Source: Galeopsis tetrahit
Lineage: Eukaryota; Streptophyta; Magnoliopsida; Lamiales; Lamiaceae
Reading direction: 5' to 3'
Length of the DNA: 64,000 nucleotides
Assembly: GCA_963675135.1 (NCBI GenBank)
Contig: OY776123.1
Coordinates: 6,264,501 to 6,328,500 of the forward strand
The notes under the pieces are model-generated. The model was given only the letters and a program-made list of their open reading frames with translations, was not told the DNA's origin and searched no databases. Shown in pieces: positions 1 through 10,980 of the stretch (position 1 is its first letter; each line of letters starts with the position of its first letter). The position numbers and the translations under genes were made by a program.

Positions 1-3000
1 TTTCACAATGAATATGGACATGACACAAATCAGTGTTACCACCTGAAAGACGAGATTGAAAGGATGATCCAAGCGGGCCATCTGAAAGAATTTATATTTA
101 GAGACAGGCAGGGCCCTCGGGGGCAGAAGCGAAAAGAACATGAAAGAAAACCAGAAGAGAAGGAAACTAGAGAGGCGGCCGAAGATATGCCCCCTCCACC
201 GCCGAAGAGAGGAGTAATCCATATGATTGTGGGAGGGTCAGCCGATGGAGATTCCTTTCGGAAGAGAAAGCAGAGTGTCCGAGCTCTAAAAGCAGAGCAA
301 GGAGGTCAGTTAAGAGAAATAGGACGTATGACAGAGACGCCCAATATCCGATTTGGGCCACAAGATGTGAAGGGAGTTAAGGAAGATCACAACGATGCTC
401 TGGTGATCACTACCGACATAGCGGGGTTCGACGTTGCCCGAATCTTCGTAGACACGGGGAGCTCAGCTGACATTATGTTTTTTGAGTGTTTCAAGAGAAT
501 GGAGCTGAGTGTGAAGCTGCGACCTGTAGATACCTCCCTGTATGGTTTCTCCGGAGGTGCCATCCAACCCTTGGGATCAGTAATGTTACAGGTATGATTG
601 GGAGACGCTCCAGCTCGAAAGGTCCACTTGGTGGAGTTCCTCATTGTAGATATCCCCTCATCATACAATGTAGTGATGGGCGACCTAGCCTGAATCTCTT
701 TCAGGCAATCATCTCTACATTTCATATGAAAATGAAATTCCCTACAGCCACAGGAGTGGGAGAAGTAAGAGGAGATCAATACCAAGCACGGAAGTGCTAC
801 GCAGAGTCTGTAAAGATGGCGGACAGAGCCCTAACCAAGGTCCTGGAGCGGACGAGAGGAGACGACCCTGAGGTCAAGAGAAAGAAAGTGGAAGGAGTAG
901 CACCTGAACAGGTAAATGTTAAAACAGACGAGGAGCTAATGAGTGTGGAGCTCTTCCCAGGGAAACTCGGCTTTGTCACTAAGATAGGTACTCAAATGGG
1001 ACCTGAACTTACAGAAAAGGTAATCTCTACATTACGTCGAAATTCTGATATATTTGCATTTTCTCCAGCTGACATGACAGGTATCCCTCCGGAGATAGCA
1101 TTACATTGCCTTAATGTTGATCCAAAGGCAAGACCAGTGAAACAAAAGTTACGAAACTTTGGAGTGGAGAAGAATAGTATAGTGAAAGAAGAAGTAGAGA
1201 AGCTATTGAAAGCAGGACACGTAGTGAAAGTACAATTTCCAGAATGGCTCTCCAATGCAGTTTTAGTATCCAAAGGAGGAGGGAAATGGATAATGTGTAT
1301 CGACTTTAGGGACCTCAACAAAGCATGTCCCAAAGACCACTATCCCTTGCCAAGGATAGACCAATTGGTGGATGCGACTTCTGGATTTGAGCTACTAAGT
1401 ATGATGGACGCATACCAAGGATACCACCAGATCCAGCTGAACCCCTCAGATGTCCCCAAAGTGTGCTTCATAGCAGCATGCGGAACGTATGTGGATGATA
1501 TGCTAGCCAAAAGTGTGAAAGCGGATCAGCATGTGGAGGATCTGGAGGAAATTTTCCAGATAATTCGAGAGAATGGTATCAAGTTGAACCCAGCCAAGTG
1601 CTCTTTCGGAGTGAAATCGGGGAAGCTCCTTGGATATATGGTTACTCAAAGAGGGATAGAAGTGAATCCAGCTAAGGTGAAGGTTGTGCTAGACATGCAG
1701 CCACCAAGGAACGTGAAGGAGCTCCAGACACTCAATGGGAGGATTACAGCATTGAGCAGATTCATAGCCAGATCTGCCGAAAAAAGCCACCCCTTCTTCA
1801 AAATTCTAAAGAAAGGGGCCAAGTTTGAGTGGAATGAAACATGTCAGAAGGCCTTTGAAGACCTGAAGCATCATTTGTCCCAGCTGCCGAAGCTGACAAA
1901 ACCTTCTCCCGGAGATACCCTCATTTTGTATCTCTCTGTAGGGGAATTCTCATTGAGCACAACACTGGTTAAAGAAGAGGGACCTCTCCAACATCCTATC
2001 TATTACGTCAGTAAGATCATTCAAGGAGCTGAAGCTCGGTACTCTGAAATCGAGAAGGCTGCTCTGGCCGTGGTATTTACGGCGCGAAGATTGCGCCCAT
2101 ATTTCCTCTCTTATAAAATACTGGTCCGCACTAATTACTTGTTGAAACAGGTCATTGGCCGTGCAGACCTCTCAGGAAGGATGGTGAGATGGGCAATAGA
2201 GCTCCAAGAATATGATGTGGACTTTGAGCCACGGAGGGCCATAAAAGCCCAAGCTTTGTCTGATTTCATACAAGAATCTACTAAACCAGAGGAAGCAGAG
2301 AGATGGAAGGTATACGTATATGGCTCAGTGACTCTGAGCGGATGTGGAGCAGGGATTGTGCTAGTGGGACCTCAAGGAGAGGACCTACAATTTGCAGTGA
2401 GGTTTCAATTCACGACCTCGAACAATGGAGCAGAGTATGAAGCTTTGATCAGAGGAATGGAGATGGCACTAGAATTGGGAGCTCCAAAGGTAACTCTATA
2501 CTCCGACTCCCAATTAGTTGTTCAACAGGTGAATGGAGAGTATGCAGCCAAAGATAACAGGATGGCTGCCTATCTGGAACGAGCTAAAGAAGTAATGGGC
2601 AAATTCCAAGACTGTGAGGTAGTCCAGGTACCTCGAGAGAAAAACATGCAGGCGGACAGCCTCTCCAAACTCGCCAGCTCCACAGAGTTTGATGGACAAG
2701 GAACAGTGACATTGGTAATAGTCGAAAGGGAGACCCTGGAGAACCCCATTGGTTCCATTGAAGAAAGAGACGATTGGAGAAAAGCTATATGGGTGGAACT
2801 CACCAAGGGAGCAGATGCCCCTATCACCAGAGAGACCCGAGCCCTTCGGATCAAATATTGTATCATCGGAGGGTACTTATACAAGAAATCGTTCACACAA
2901 CCATATTTGAGGTGCATATCAATCCGAGAAGCAAGATACGCACTCAGAGAAATCCATGAAGGTAATGTAGCTAGTCATGAAGGATACAAAGCAGTGGTGA

Positions 3001-4234
3001 AGAAAGCTTTAAGGGCTGGATTATATTGGCCCTCCATGACAAAAGACGCTAGGGAATTCGTGAAAAAATGTGTCAAGTGTCAAAAAAATGGTCCATTGAT
3101 AAGGACCCCTGCGGAAGAGATGGGAGCTATGCACTCTCCGTGTCCCTTTGCTAAGTGGGGAATCGATTTGGTAGGGCCCTTCCCTCCAGCCTCTGGAGGA
3201 AGAAAATTTCTGATAGTAGCAGTGGACTATTTTAGCAAATGGGTGGAAGCTGTTCCTCTGGCTACGATAGATGAAGAAAATGTGATTAAATTCTTGAGAA
3301 AACAAATTTGTTGCAGATTCGGAGTACCCAGAATATTGGTCTCCGATAATGGAACATAGTTTAACGGAGAAAATGTACGAGGATGGTGTGCAAGACTAAA
3401 CATCATACAGAGATTCACCTCCGTAGCTCATCCTCAAGCTAATGGACAAGTGGAGGTCACTAATCGAACGATAGTAGATGGTATTCGAACAAGACTGACG
3501 AAAATAGGAGGAGGATGGGTGAACGAGTTAGATAATGTATTGTGGTCATACAGAACTAGTCCGAAGACAGCAACTGGAGAGTCCCCCTTTCAGCTGGTCT
3601 ACGGAGCTGCGGCGGTGATACCTCCAGAGGCCGTGTAGCAGTCTCACCGAATTGCCCAATTTGAAGAACATCAGAATGAGAGGTTGATGAGAGAGGCCCT
3701 AGATTTAATGGAAGAAGAAAGAGAGATGGTACAAGACTGACGAAAATAGGAGGAGGATGGGTGAACGAGTTAGATAATGTATTGTGGTCATACAGAACTA
3801 GTCCGAAGACAGCAACTGGAGAGTCCCCCTTTCAGCTGGTCTACGGAGCTGCGGCGGTGATACCTCCAGAGGCCGTGTAGCAGTCTCACCGAATTGCCCA
3901 ATTTGAAGAACATCAGAATGAGAGGTTGATGAGAGAGGCCCTAGATTTAATGGAAGAAGAAAGAGAGATGGTTAGAGTACGTGCGAAAAGATATAAGAGC
4001 AGAATTAAAGCTGCATATGATCGAAGAGTGATCCCAAGGTCCTTCAGAGTGGGGGACCTGGTGCTGAGAAGAGCTGATGCCCTAAAGAATACAGGAAAAT
4101 TAGAGCCCAACTGGGAGGGGCCTTATAAAATCACACAGGTACTGAAGGGAGGAGCCTATAGACTGCAGAGTATGGAGGGGGTTGACATAGCTAGACCCTG
4201 GAACGTTTGCCATTTGAAGAGATTCTTTATTTGA
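1..4234 (+). pseudogene. Tat gag (end)-protease-pol polyprotein, broken
   Basis: The frame is open from base 1 (gag end with a histidine/cysteine knuckle remnant) through the protease motif VDTGSSAD at 450-473 to a TGA at 595-597. A 1-nt deletion near 690, judged against copy 2, moves the frame. Pol then runs to a TAG at 3357-3359 where copy 2 has CAA. RT keeps YVDD (near 1491) but lacks the 35 codons before it, including the MPFGL block. The first RNase H is followed by an archaeal-type RNase H whose first catalytic Asp is Tyr (VYVYGS, copy 2 VYVDGS). Integrase keeps the HHCC finger, the DLVGPF motif and, after the duplication at 3489-3972, the GPY-type C-terminus (3926-4234). The product cannot be functional. 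Confidence 0.92.
3489..3972 (+). repeat. Perfect 242-bp tandem duplication in integrase
   Basis: Bases 3489-3730 are repeated at 3731-3972 with no difference seen by eye. The unit is not a multiple of three, so it shifts the integrase frame. Both units carry the same internal TAG after the IPPEAV motif, so that stop arose before the duplication. Confidence 0.95.
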
Positions 4235-4544
4235 AGAAAGTGTAAGGTCTTGAGACCATTTGCGACTTTTGCTTTGTGATTTTTTGCATTGATTCGTATT
4301 TTGCTTAATGTATTTCGTGGCTTCACCGGAGCTCTTTTTCCCTCTCTACGGGTTTCCCCTCTGGGGTTTTTCCATAAAGAGGTTTTTAATGAGACCGGCG
4401 TAGGTTATCTATGGCCTATGTTGAAAACTGACAATAAATCAATGAAGCTTTATCCCTTTTTGAAGAAAGAGTTATTCAGAATTATTGTGTCTTGATTATC
4501 TTTCTCTTACCCGAATATATGATGCATGAATATAAAAATGGCAA
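4235..4544 (+). other. Post-pol spacer of Tat copy 1, with stem-loop
   Basis: This noncoding stretch lies between the pol stop and the tandem array. An imperfect stem (4340-4350 with 4372-4382, 9 of 11 pairs) precedes a GGTTTTTAATGAG motif. The same arrangement occurs after pol in copy 2 at 62202-62242, where the stem is perfect. A short T-rich motif of this kind after pol recurs in plant LTR elements as far as I remember. Its role is unknown, and 3'-end formation is one possibility. Confidence 0.6.
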
Positions 4545-5540
4545 GAGTGAGAAACACTCAGAAGCCTAGAGGCCGAGGTGCTCCAGAGAGCCCTCATCTT
4601 ACTTGAGACCCAAGAGGGTTAATTAATGAAATGAGAAGATTTTATGAATGAAAATCTTTTAAGAATAAGAGTGAGAAACACTCAGAGGCCTAGAGGCCGA
4701 GGTGCTCTAGAGAGCCCTCATCTTACTTGAGACCCAAGAGGGTTAATTAATGAAATGAGAAGATTTTATGAATCAAAATCTTTTGAGAATGAGAGTGAGA
4801 AACACTCAGAGGCCTAGAGGCCGAGGTGCTCTAGAGAACCCTCATCTTACTTGAGACCCAAGAGGGTTAATTAATGAAATGAGAAGATTTTATGAATCAA
4901 AATCTTTTGAGAATGAGAGTGAGAAACACTCAGAGGCCTAGAGGCCGAGGTGCTCTAGAGAGCCCTCATCTTACTTGAGACCCAAGAGGGTTAATTAATG
5001 AAATGAGAAGATTTTATGAATGAAAATCTTTTAAGAATAAGAGTGAGAAACACTCAGAGGCCTAGAGGCCGAGGTGCTCCAGAGAGCCCTCATCTTACTT
5101 GAGACCCAAGAGGGTTAATTAATGAAATGAGAAGATTTTATGAATCAAAATCTTTTGAGAATAAGAGTGAGAAACACTCAGAGGCCTAGAGGTCGAGGTG
5201 CTCCAGAGAGCCCTCATCTTACTTGAGACCCAAGAGGGTTAATTAATGAAATGAGAAGATTTTATGAATGAAAATCTTTTAAGAATAAGAGTGAGAAACA
5301 CTCAGAGGCCTAAAGGCCGAGGTGCTCCAGAGAGCCCCCATCTTACTTGAGACCCAAGAGGGTTAATTAATGAAATGAGAAGATTTTATGAATCAAAATC
5401 TTTTGAGAATGAGAGTGAGAAACACTCACAGGCCTAGAGGCCGAGGTGCTCCAGAGAGCCCCCATCTTACTTGAGACCCAAGAGGGTTAATTAATGAAAT
5501 TAGAAGATTTTATGAATGAAAATCTTTTAAGAATAAGAGG
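4545..5540 (+). repeat. 124-bp tandem array, eight units
   Basis: The motif GAGTGAGAAACACTCA recurs at 4545, 4669, 4793, 4917, 5041, 5165, 5289 and 5413, exactly 124 bp apart, with a degenerate ninth start at 5537. Units differ at a few sites: AATGAAAATC or AATCAAAATC, GTGCTCC or GTGCTCT. Each has a palindromic GAGGCCTAGAGGCC-like core. Tandem arrays between pol and the 3' LTR are common in Tat elements and can seed satellite DNA. Confidence 0.96.
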
Positions 5541-6007
5541 GAGAGACACTCAAAGGCCCAGAGCTCTCATCATACTTGAGAATAGTTAACGAAAAGACAG
5601 GTTTTATGAGTTAAGACCTTCTAAGAGAGAGAGACAAATAAAGGTTCAGGAGTCAAGAAAAGATGGAGAACGTCTCCTCATAACCAAGCCACCTGAAACC
5701 AAAAGATTATGCATACCAAGAGATGATTATTATATAACCTACAAGACCAACAAGAGGGGGGGGAAGAGAGTACACCTCCAACATATTCCTTACTGGTCTT
5801 GTAAGTTACTCATGCAAGCAGAAAAGAAAAAGCACGCCAACAAACAAGCAAGATGAAGCTAACCCGATTACTACAAAAAGCCCCCACATATCCAGGAGTG
5901 TGGGGTCCCCTACAAAGTATGAGAACAAGTATTACGAGCAGAAAATAAAGAGTGTAGCAAAACAGAAGAAAGATAAATTGTTTGTCATGACCATGAAAAT
6001 ATGAAAT

Positions 6008-8169
6008 TTAAACTGCTTTTTCAGCAGCAGCCTCCTTAGCAATAGCTCCCTCGACCTCAGCTCCCTCGACCTCAGCTCCTTCAATGGCACCCCCCTCCAC
6101 AACAGCATGGTTGCTAGATCCTCCGCTCTCCTCTGGGCCCTCTGCACCTCTCAAGGTATCCTCAACGCCCGTTACCGTAGTTGGAACGGAGACATAAGGA
6201 TAAACCAGCTGCTCCAGAGGCTTCAACTCAGCCATGCCCACCTTGGATGCCTGTAACTTGGTGATGGCCTGACCCATTCCGGGCAGCCACCAAGGACTGT
6301 CAGGGCTCTCCTTAGGATCCCCTAAGAATTTTGGAAGAGTAGCGAGCTGATCTAGGCAAAATTCACGGGAGTAAGTTCCATCAAACCCCGGGGCTGAGTG
6401 CTCGGCCACGGCATTACTGAAGCCATGATCGATGAAGTGAGGAATATGTGGCCCCATGGCGCATAGGAAGCTTGAGCTATTGAGGAAACTGGACAGCCAC
6501 TGAGTATGAAGAATCCCCAAGAACTCTTGACCCAAAGAGGAAGTAAACAGAGATTTAATGCAAGCCTGCACTCCGACATCCGGCAGCTCGCGCTCCATCC
6601 GTCCCACCTCCTGTACTAGATATTTAATTCTGGCTGCATCCTGCTTGCTTTGAGCCCGTAGCAGAGACAACTCCTCACCTAGAGCTTGAGCTCGTTTGTG
6701 AGCCTTGTCCTTCTCTGTAGTGATACCCTTGAGGGTTGACTGGAAAGAGGACGCTTCAGCCCGGAGAAGTTCGAGCTCAGCCACCATCTCGACACCTTGG
6801 TCGAATATCTTAGCGTAGGCAAGACCAAACTACAAGAAGAAAAGGAACAATGTTTAAGATGTAAAAGAGGTAAAGACTGTGAAAATAATGGAAAATACCT
6901 CTGAAAAAAGGTGAGCACCACGGAGCAGTTGGTCTTCAGGAAGGGGCGAGTCAGATGATTCAGTGTTGGAAGGAGGAGAGCATTGTTTGATAAGGCGATG
7001 GAGAGGTTCGTACGCAGCAGAAGGGGCATCCTTCTCAGCAGGAGCTCGAGCAGCTTTTCCCTTCTTCTTCTTAGAAGTGCTACACTCGGAGAAGAAGGCG
7101 TTGGCAGCTGAACGGGTTCTCTTGGCAACTGAACCTGGGACTTGAGTAGAGGAATTGGGGAGAGGAGGAACCTTTGAAGGACTCTCCGGAGCCGGGGTTT
7201 TTGCTGAACTTTCTAAAGCTGGAGATTGAGGAGCTTTTGGAGGATCTTTAGAAGCAGATAACACAGGGGTCTTCACTATGCTGAGAGCAGGGGCATCCCG
7301 TGAGATGTGAGTTAACCAACTCATTGCTGCAGATAACCAAGAAAATGTTCAGAACATAGAAAGATAGCCACATGCAAGAAGCAAAATACAAGAATAAAAG
7401 ATTTTTTACCATCTCGAGAATCTAAAGGGAAATCTTGAGGGCAAAAGCCAAAGAGGGAGAGGATGCGAGGATTTTTGCAAATACCAAGAATATCAAAATA
7501 ATCGTTCAAACGGACGTGGGTATTGAGGTTAGTCATAACGGAGTGATTCGAAACGGAGTAAGCTTTCAAAGGAGGAGGAAGTATTCCTGGATTGTGGAAT
7601 ATCCAATTCTCATGGGAAAACGGCCAATCAGTGGGGCTAGTGACAAAAAAATAATAATCCCGCCAGGATGACTCTTCTTCGTGGAGTTTTTTCATAAACC
7701 TGCAAACACGAGATCTCCTCCCACTAACATAGAAAAAACCATCGTTCACTTTACAGGAGTGTTAGCTCAGAAACAGTTCGGCAGAAGGTTCACCGCCATT
7801 CCCTTTTACCAAAATGAAAAATCCTACCATGGTACGAATAACATTCGGAGTGAACTGATTAAGAGGGATTTGCATGCGGGACGATATGACAGCCAAATAA
7901 GGGTGAATTGGAAATCGAAGTCCTGCCCTAAGTTGAGCTTCGAAAAAGGCAAGAGTTCGAGGTTCGGAGAGATCTGGGCGTTCATTTGAGCGAGGAACGC
8001 GAAAGGTGTATTCTGACGGAAAGTCGTAGGCTTGAGTAAGGCTAGCTAGGTGAGTATGGTCGATCTAGGAGGAAGTGGAAATTATATTCTCAGGGCTCCC
8101 CATCGGAAAGGGAGTGGATTCAGAGGGGTTTTGGCTAAGAGCCTCAGGCGGAGAAAGAGGGCTCGACAT
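6008..8169 (-). pseudogene. Antisense gene of Tat copy 1, three exons
   Basis: Proposed exons on the minus strand are 8169-7410, 7326-6899 and 6829-6008. Both introns are GT-AG (donors GTAAAAAAT and GTATTTTCC, acceptors TCTGCAG and CTTGTAG) and all junctions keep phase, giving 669 codons. The frame has two nonsense codons, TAG at 8065-8067 and TAA at 7762-7764. The N-terminal part (motifs RFPIHPYLAV and FTPNVIRTMVGFF) resembles the putative gypsy-type transposon domain (PF04195 from memory). The middle is Pro/Ser/Ala-rich with a basic KKKKGK patch. The C-terminal exon starts as a coiled coil and ends in a Glu/Ala-rich tail with GAEVEGAEVEGA repeats. Function is unknown. The same C-terminal exon is present in copy 2 at 63674-64000. 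Confidence 0.75.
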
Positions 8170-8627
8170 CGACTAACAGTGCTAATAAAAGAAGAAGAGA
8201 GGGATAGCTAGGTTACCTTGATTAGGAGGACTACGAAATTAGTCGGGGCAACCGGCGACGGCGAAACTCGGGATGAAGAACGCCTGAAGAGAAAGATGGA
8301 GACAACAAAGGACTTTTGGAAGAAATGAAATTCAAAAAAGGGAGAAAAGGAAAGGAGGCGGTTGCGTGGAGTAAATGAAAAGAGATGGGGTAGAATCGAG
8401 GATTTTCCTCAGGAGGATAACAAGAGAGAGAGAAAAGCGACCGCGTGGGGCCCAAGCGTGGAAGCCGAAACGTCTTTAAGGCTAGAGGCGGGAAAAGCCT
8501 TCGAAGAAGGGCATTTTTTGAAATTTCCTCTCCAAAGCAGGAACAATACACGTTTCTCCAGAAGGACCATTGTACTAGGTTCATGGAAATTTTCTACTCT
8601 CACAAAAGATATCTCCCTTTTACGAGA

Positions 8628-8641
8628 ATAGGGGGAGTAGA
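8628..8641 (+). other. Polypurine tract of Tat copy 1
   Basis: AATAGGGGGAGTAGA lies directly before the TGATG start of the 3' LTR. It is the expected primer for plus-strand DNA synthesis and supports 8642 as the LTR start. Confidence 0.75.
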
Positions 8642-9367
8642 TGATGCGGCCTAAAAATGTCACCTAATAAGGAGTCGACACGTGTATAAAAGATAAGATC
8701 AAAGTGAAAGGATTGGATTGTGTAGTACTCCCGGGATAAGGAATCCGCTCCAGAGGTCCCTCTGGAGAGAGCTTCGTTTGGAGAGGAGCAGCGAGAAGAA
8801 TCAGTCTCGATATGAATTTATGGGCCGTAAATATAGGGGAATCCCGCCATTTCCGGTCTAGACTCGATGGAAGGAAGACTTTTTCCTCTTTTATCTTAGG
8901 GGACGAAGTCTACTAAGAATTAGTATTGCCGGATCTTCAGGAAGTGGAGAGAAGGGAATACTTGGTCCATCCAGTAGGGCTTAGTCCTAGAGGCAGCTCC
9001 GAGATAAGGGTAGGCTCTAACGGCTCCCTATGAGGAAGTCTCTATAAAAAGGTGAACCGAAGGAGATTTCCAGGTTAGACATTCTTACTTTACAAAACTT
9101 AATACACTGAACGCAAATCCTATTTCTGATATTCTTCGAGAACTTGTTTGATAGATCAAGGATCTCGAGATCCTTGTGATACATTGAGAAGCCCTATACT
9201 GACTTAGGCATCGGAGTGTCCGCGCCGGACCCCCCTCCGGCGTGTTCTTTGCAGGTTCTTGAAGATTTTATCGAAAGCAGCGTATCTGGATTAATTGTAC
9301 GTGTTCGAGAAGTTGGATACTCAATTCAGAGGACACGTAATCCCCTCGTGCAAATTTTGACACATCA
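8642..9367 (+). repeat. 3' LTR of Tat copy 1
   Basis: About 726 bp from TGATG to ...CACATCA, aligned with the 5' LTR of copy 2 (34388-35103). Both share GTCGACACGTG near the start, a TATA box (TATAAAAA at 9042), the TGACTTAGGCATCGGAG block near 9200, a GC-rich hairpin (9223-9229 with 9236-9242, C6 loop) and then a T-rich TTTGCAGGT. The hairpin lies downstream of the TATA box, probably in R/U5. The end was set by similarity because the 5' LTR lies outside the window. Confidence 0.8.
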
Positions 9368-9525
9368 CCATTACTTTTTCACACTCAGTCTACCTTTTAC
9401 TTTACAATATTCATAAAAGTTTACAAAATTACCCCTCAAAACATCACTCATTACACTTTTTCTTACACATTTATTAAAATGTGTGCCATACCAAGGGTGC
9501 AAGTTCCTCTTAGACGGAGGGAGTA
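9368..9525. mobile_element. Truncated MITE (family A), cut by Tat copy 1
   Basis: Reverse-complemented, this follows the first half of the complete MITE at 9748-10016: terminal CTCCCTCCGT, then GCACAC, GTGTAATGAGTG, GAGGGGT and TTTTGTAAACTTTTAT in the same order. The similarity stops at the LTR end, so the retrotransposon landed inside this MITE and the other half should lie beyond its 5' LTR. Confidence 0.75.
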
Positions 9526-9677
9526 CATTTTACTTTACACCTCATCAAATCCACTTTACACCTAATCAAATCACCTAAAATACCCCTCTTTTATCTTACA
9601 TCACTAACCACTAAATCCTATTTTCTTAAAAATTGTGTCGGTCAAACCGTGTAAATAATCTCGGAATGGAGGGAGTA
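9526..9677. mobile_element. Truncated MITE (family B)
   Basis: The reverse complement matches one half of the MITE at 10115-10393: terminal repeat, GAGATTATTT, GGTTTGAC, GACACAATTTTTAAG, GAGGGGTATTTT and GGTGTAAAG. Only the end carrying GGAATGGAGGGAGTA is present. Confidence 0.7.
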
Positions 9678-9747
9678 CTTAGTTGGTTGTTGGTAGGGGC
9701 GGACCAGAATTTAGTGGTCAATATAATTTTGTTAACATTATTATATA

Positions 9748-10016
9748 CTCCCTCCGTTTTAAAACTGTTTGCACCAATTTATGGGCACACATATTAAAAA
9801 AAAGTGTAATGAGTGGAGTGTTGAGGGGTCATTTTGTAAACTTTTATCAATAAAGTAAAATGAATGATTGAATTGAGGGTAAAAATAATGGCATTGTGTA
9901 AATATGTGAATATTGTGAGGGCTAGATTTATGAAAAAGTTTTCCTTTTGGGATGTGCAAAAAATTGCGAGACGGACGAATAAGGAAAGGGTGCAAACAAT
10001 TGTAGAATAGAGGGAA
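9748..10016. mobile_element. Stowaway-like MITE (family A)
   Basis: 269 bp flanked by TA. The left end CTCCCTCCGTTTTAAAAC matches the inverted right end AATAGAGGGAA, and TTTGCACC at the left pairs with GGGTGCAAA at the right. No coding capacity. Confidence 0.75.
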
Positions 10017-10114
10017 TATTTGATAATAAAATTAAAATATTTATATTTATAAATTTATCTGGGCCTATAATCTATAATCATCTGAAAATGGAAAAAAATA
10101 ATGAATAATAAATA

Positions 10115-10393
10115 CTCCCTCCGTCCCGAGATTATTTGCATGGTTTGACTGACACAATTTTTAAGAAAAATGAATTTAATAGTTGGTGAAGTAAGATAAA
10201 TGAGGGGTATTTTGGATGATTTGGTGAGGTGTAAAGTAAAATGTATGTAAAAAATGAGTGTCAATTTTAAAAATAAAATGATGTTGGGATTGAGAGAATT
10301 AATTTTGTTGTGTATTTTTATATTAAGAGTGTGCAAATAATTTTGGAACGTCCCAATAAAAAAGGTGTGCATGCAATCACGGGACGAAGGGTG
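10115..10393. mobile_element. Stowaway-like MITE (family B)
   Basis: 279 bp flanked by TA, starting CTCCCTCCGTCCCGAG and ending GGGACGAAGGGTG. Inverted ends and size fit a non-autonomous Tc1/mariner-type element. No coding capacity. Confidence 0.75.
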
Positions 10394-10622
10394 TAACAAA
10401 ATTGAGAAGAATTGAAGTCTTGAAAAATTGTGTAAGTGCTTTTGCTACTTAATTGTCTTGTCCGAGTCGATCCTGAAATTTTGTAGGCTGGACGAACAAG
10501 AAAAATTGATTCCTTCTTTTAGAATTTTAAAAGTAAATAAGTATGTTTAAATATATATTTGCATATATTATAAGCTATATTTGATAAAAATCTATTTTTA
10601 TTTTAAAAAATACAAATATGTA

Positions 10623-10914
10623 CTCCCTACGTTCAATTTCATTATTTCCATTTTTCTTTTTTTGTTGTCCAATTTTAATATGCTCATACCCTTTCTGGAA
10701 ACAATATTATTCATACTATTTTATCTCCACCCTCCTACCATCATTTATTTACCCACTTTGTCATTCACTTTATTCATAAACAATCATTTATTTACAAATG
10801 GACCTCCACGATACCCTATCATACCTTCAATTTATTACTTTATGAATAAACTAATCAATATTTATTAAAATTTGTATCCGAAGAAATGGACATAATAAAA
10901 TTGAACGTAAGAAG
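10623..10914. mobile_element. Stowaway-like MITE (family C)
   Basis: 292 bp flanked by TA, starting CTCCCTACGTTCAATTTCATTATTTCCA and ending in its near inverse (GGACATAATAAAATTGAACGTAAGAAG). No coding capacity. Confidence 0.7.
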
Positions 10915-10936
10915 TAATAATTTAAACACAAATGTC

Positions 10937-10975
10937 CGGGTTAACACCTCAATTTTTGAGGTGCATCCTACCTAG
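10937..10975 (+). mobile_element. Helitron-like 3' terminus (body not resolved)
   Basis: A hairpin CACCTCAATTTTTGAGGTG is followed after about 9 nt by CTAG and then T, the layout of a plant Helitron 3' end (subterminal hairpin, CTRR, insertion before T). It is nearly identical to the end at 13286. The 5' end belonging to it was not found. Confidence 0.5.
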
Positions 10976-10980
10976 TACTA

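Larger units (their letters stand above)
1..9367 (+). mobile_element. Ty3/gypsy Tat-type LTR retrotransposon, copy 1 (5' end outside window)
   Basis: The order is gag zinc-knuckle end, aspartic protease, reverse transcriptase, RNase H, a second RNase H, integrase, a long spacer with a tandem array, an antisense gene, polypurine tract and 3' LTR. Two RNase H domains plus an antisense ORF between pol and the 3' LTR are typical of the Tat group (Ogre, Grande and relatives). The copy is decayed: it has nonsense codons, a 1-nt deletion near 690, a 105-bp deletion in RT and a 242-bp duplication. It shares a coding plan with copy 2 (34388 onward) but is clearly diverged, so it is a separate insertion. 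Gaps at 5541-6007 and 8170-8627 show no further gene. Confidence 0.93.

Noticed and set aside
387..785. Minus-strand frame opposite Tat protease
   Set aside because: Shadow of the coding frame on the other strand; no domain, and the real protease reads on the plus strand.
10581..10868. Plus-strand 95-codon frame
   Set aside because: Lies across a MITE and is low-complexity AT-rich translation.
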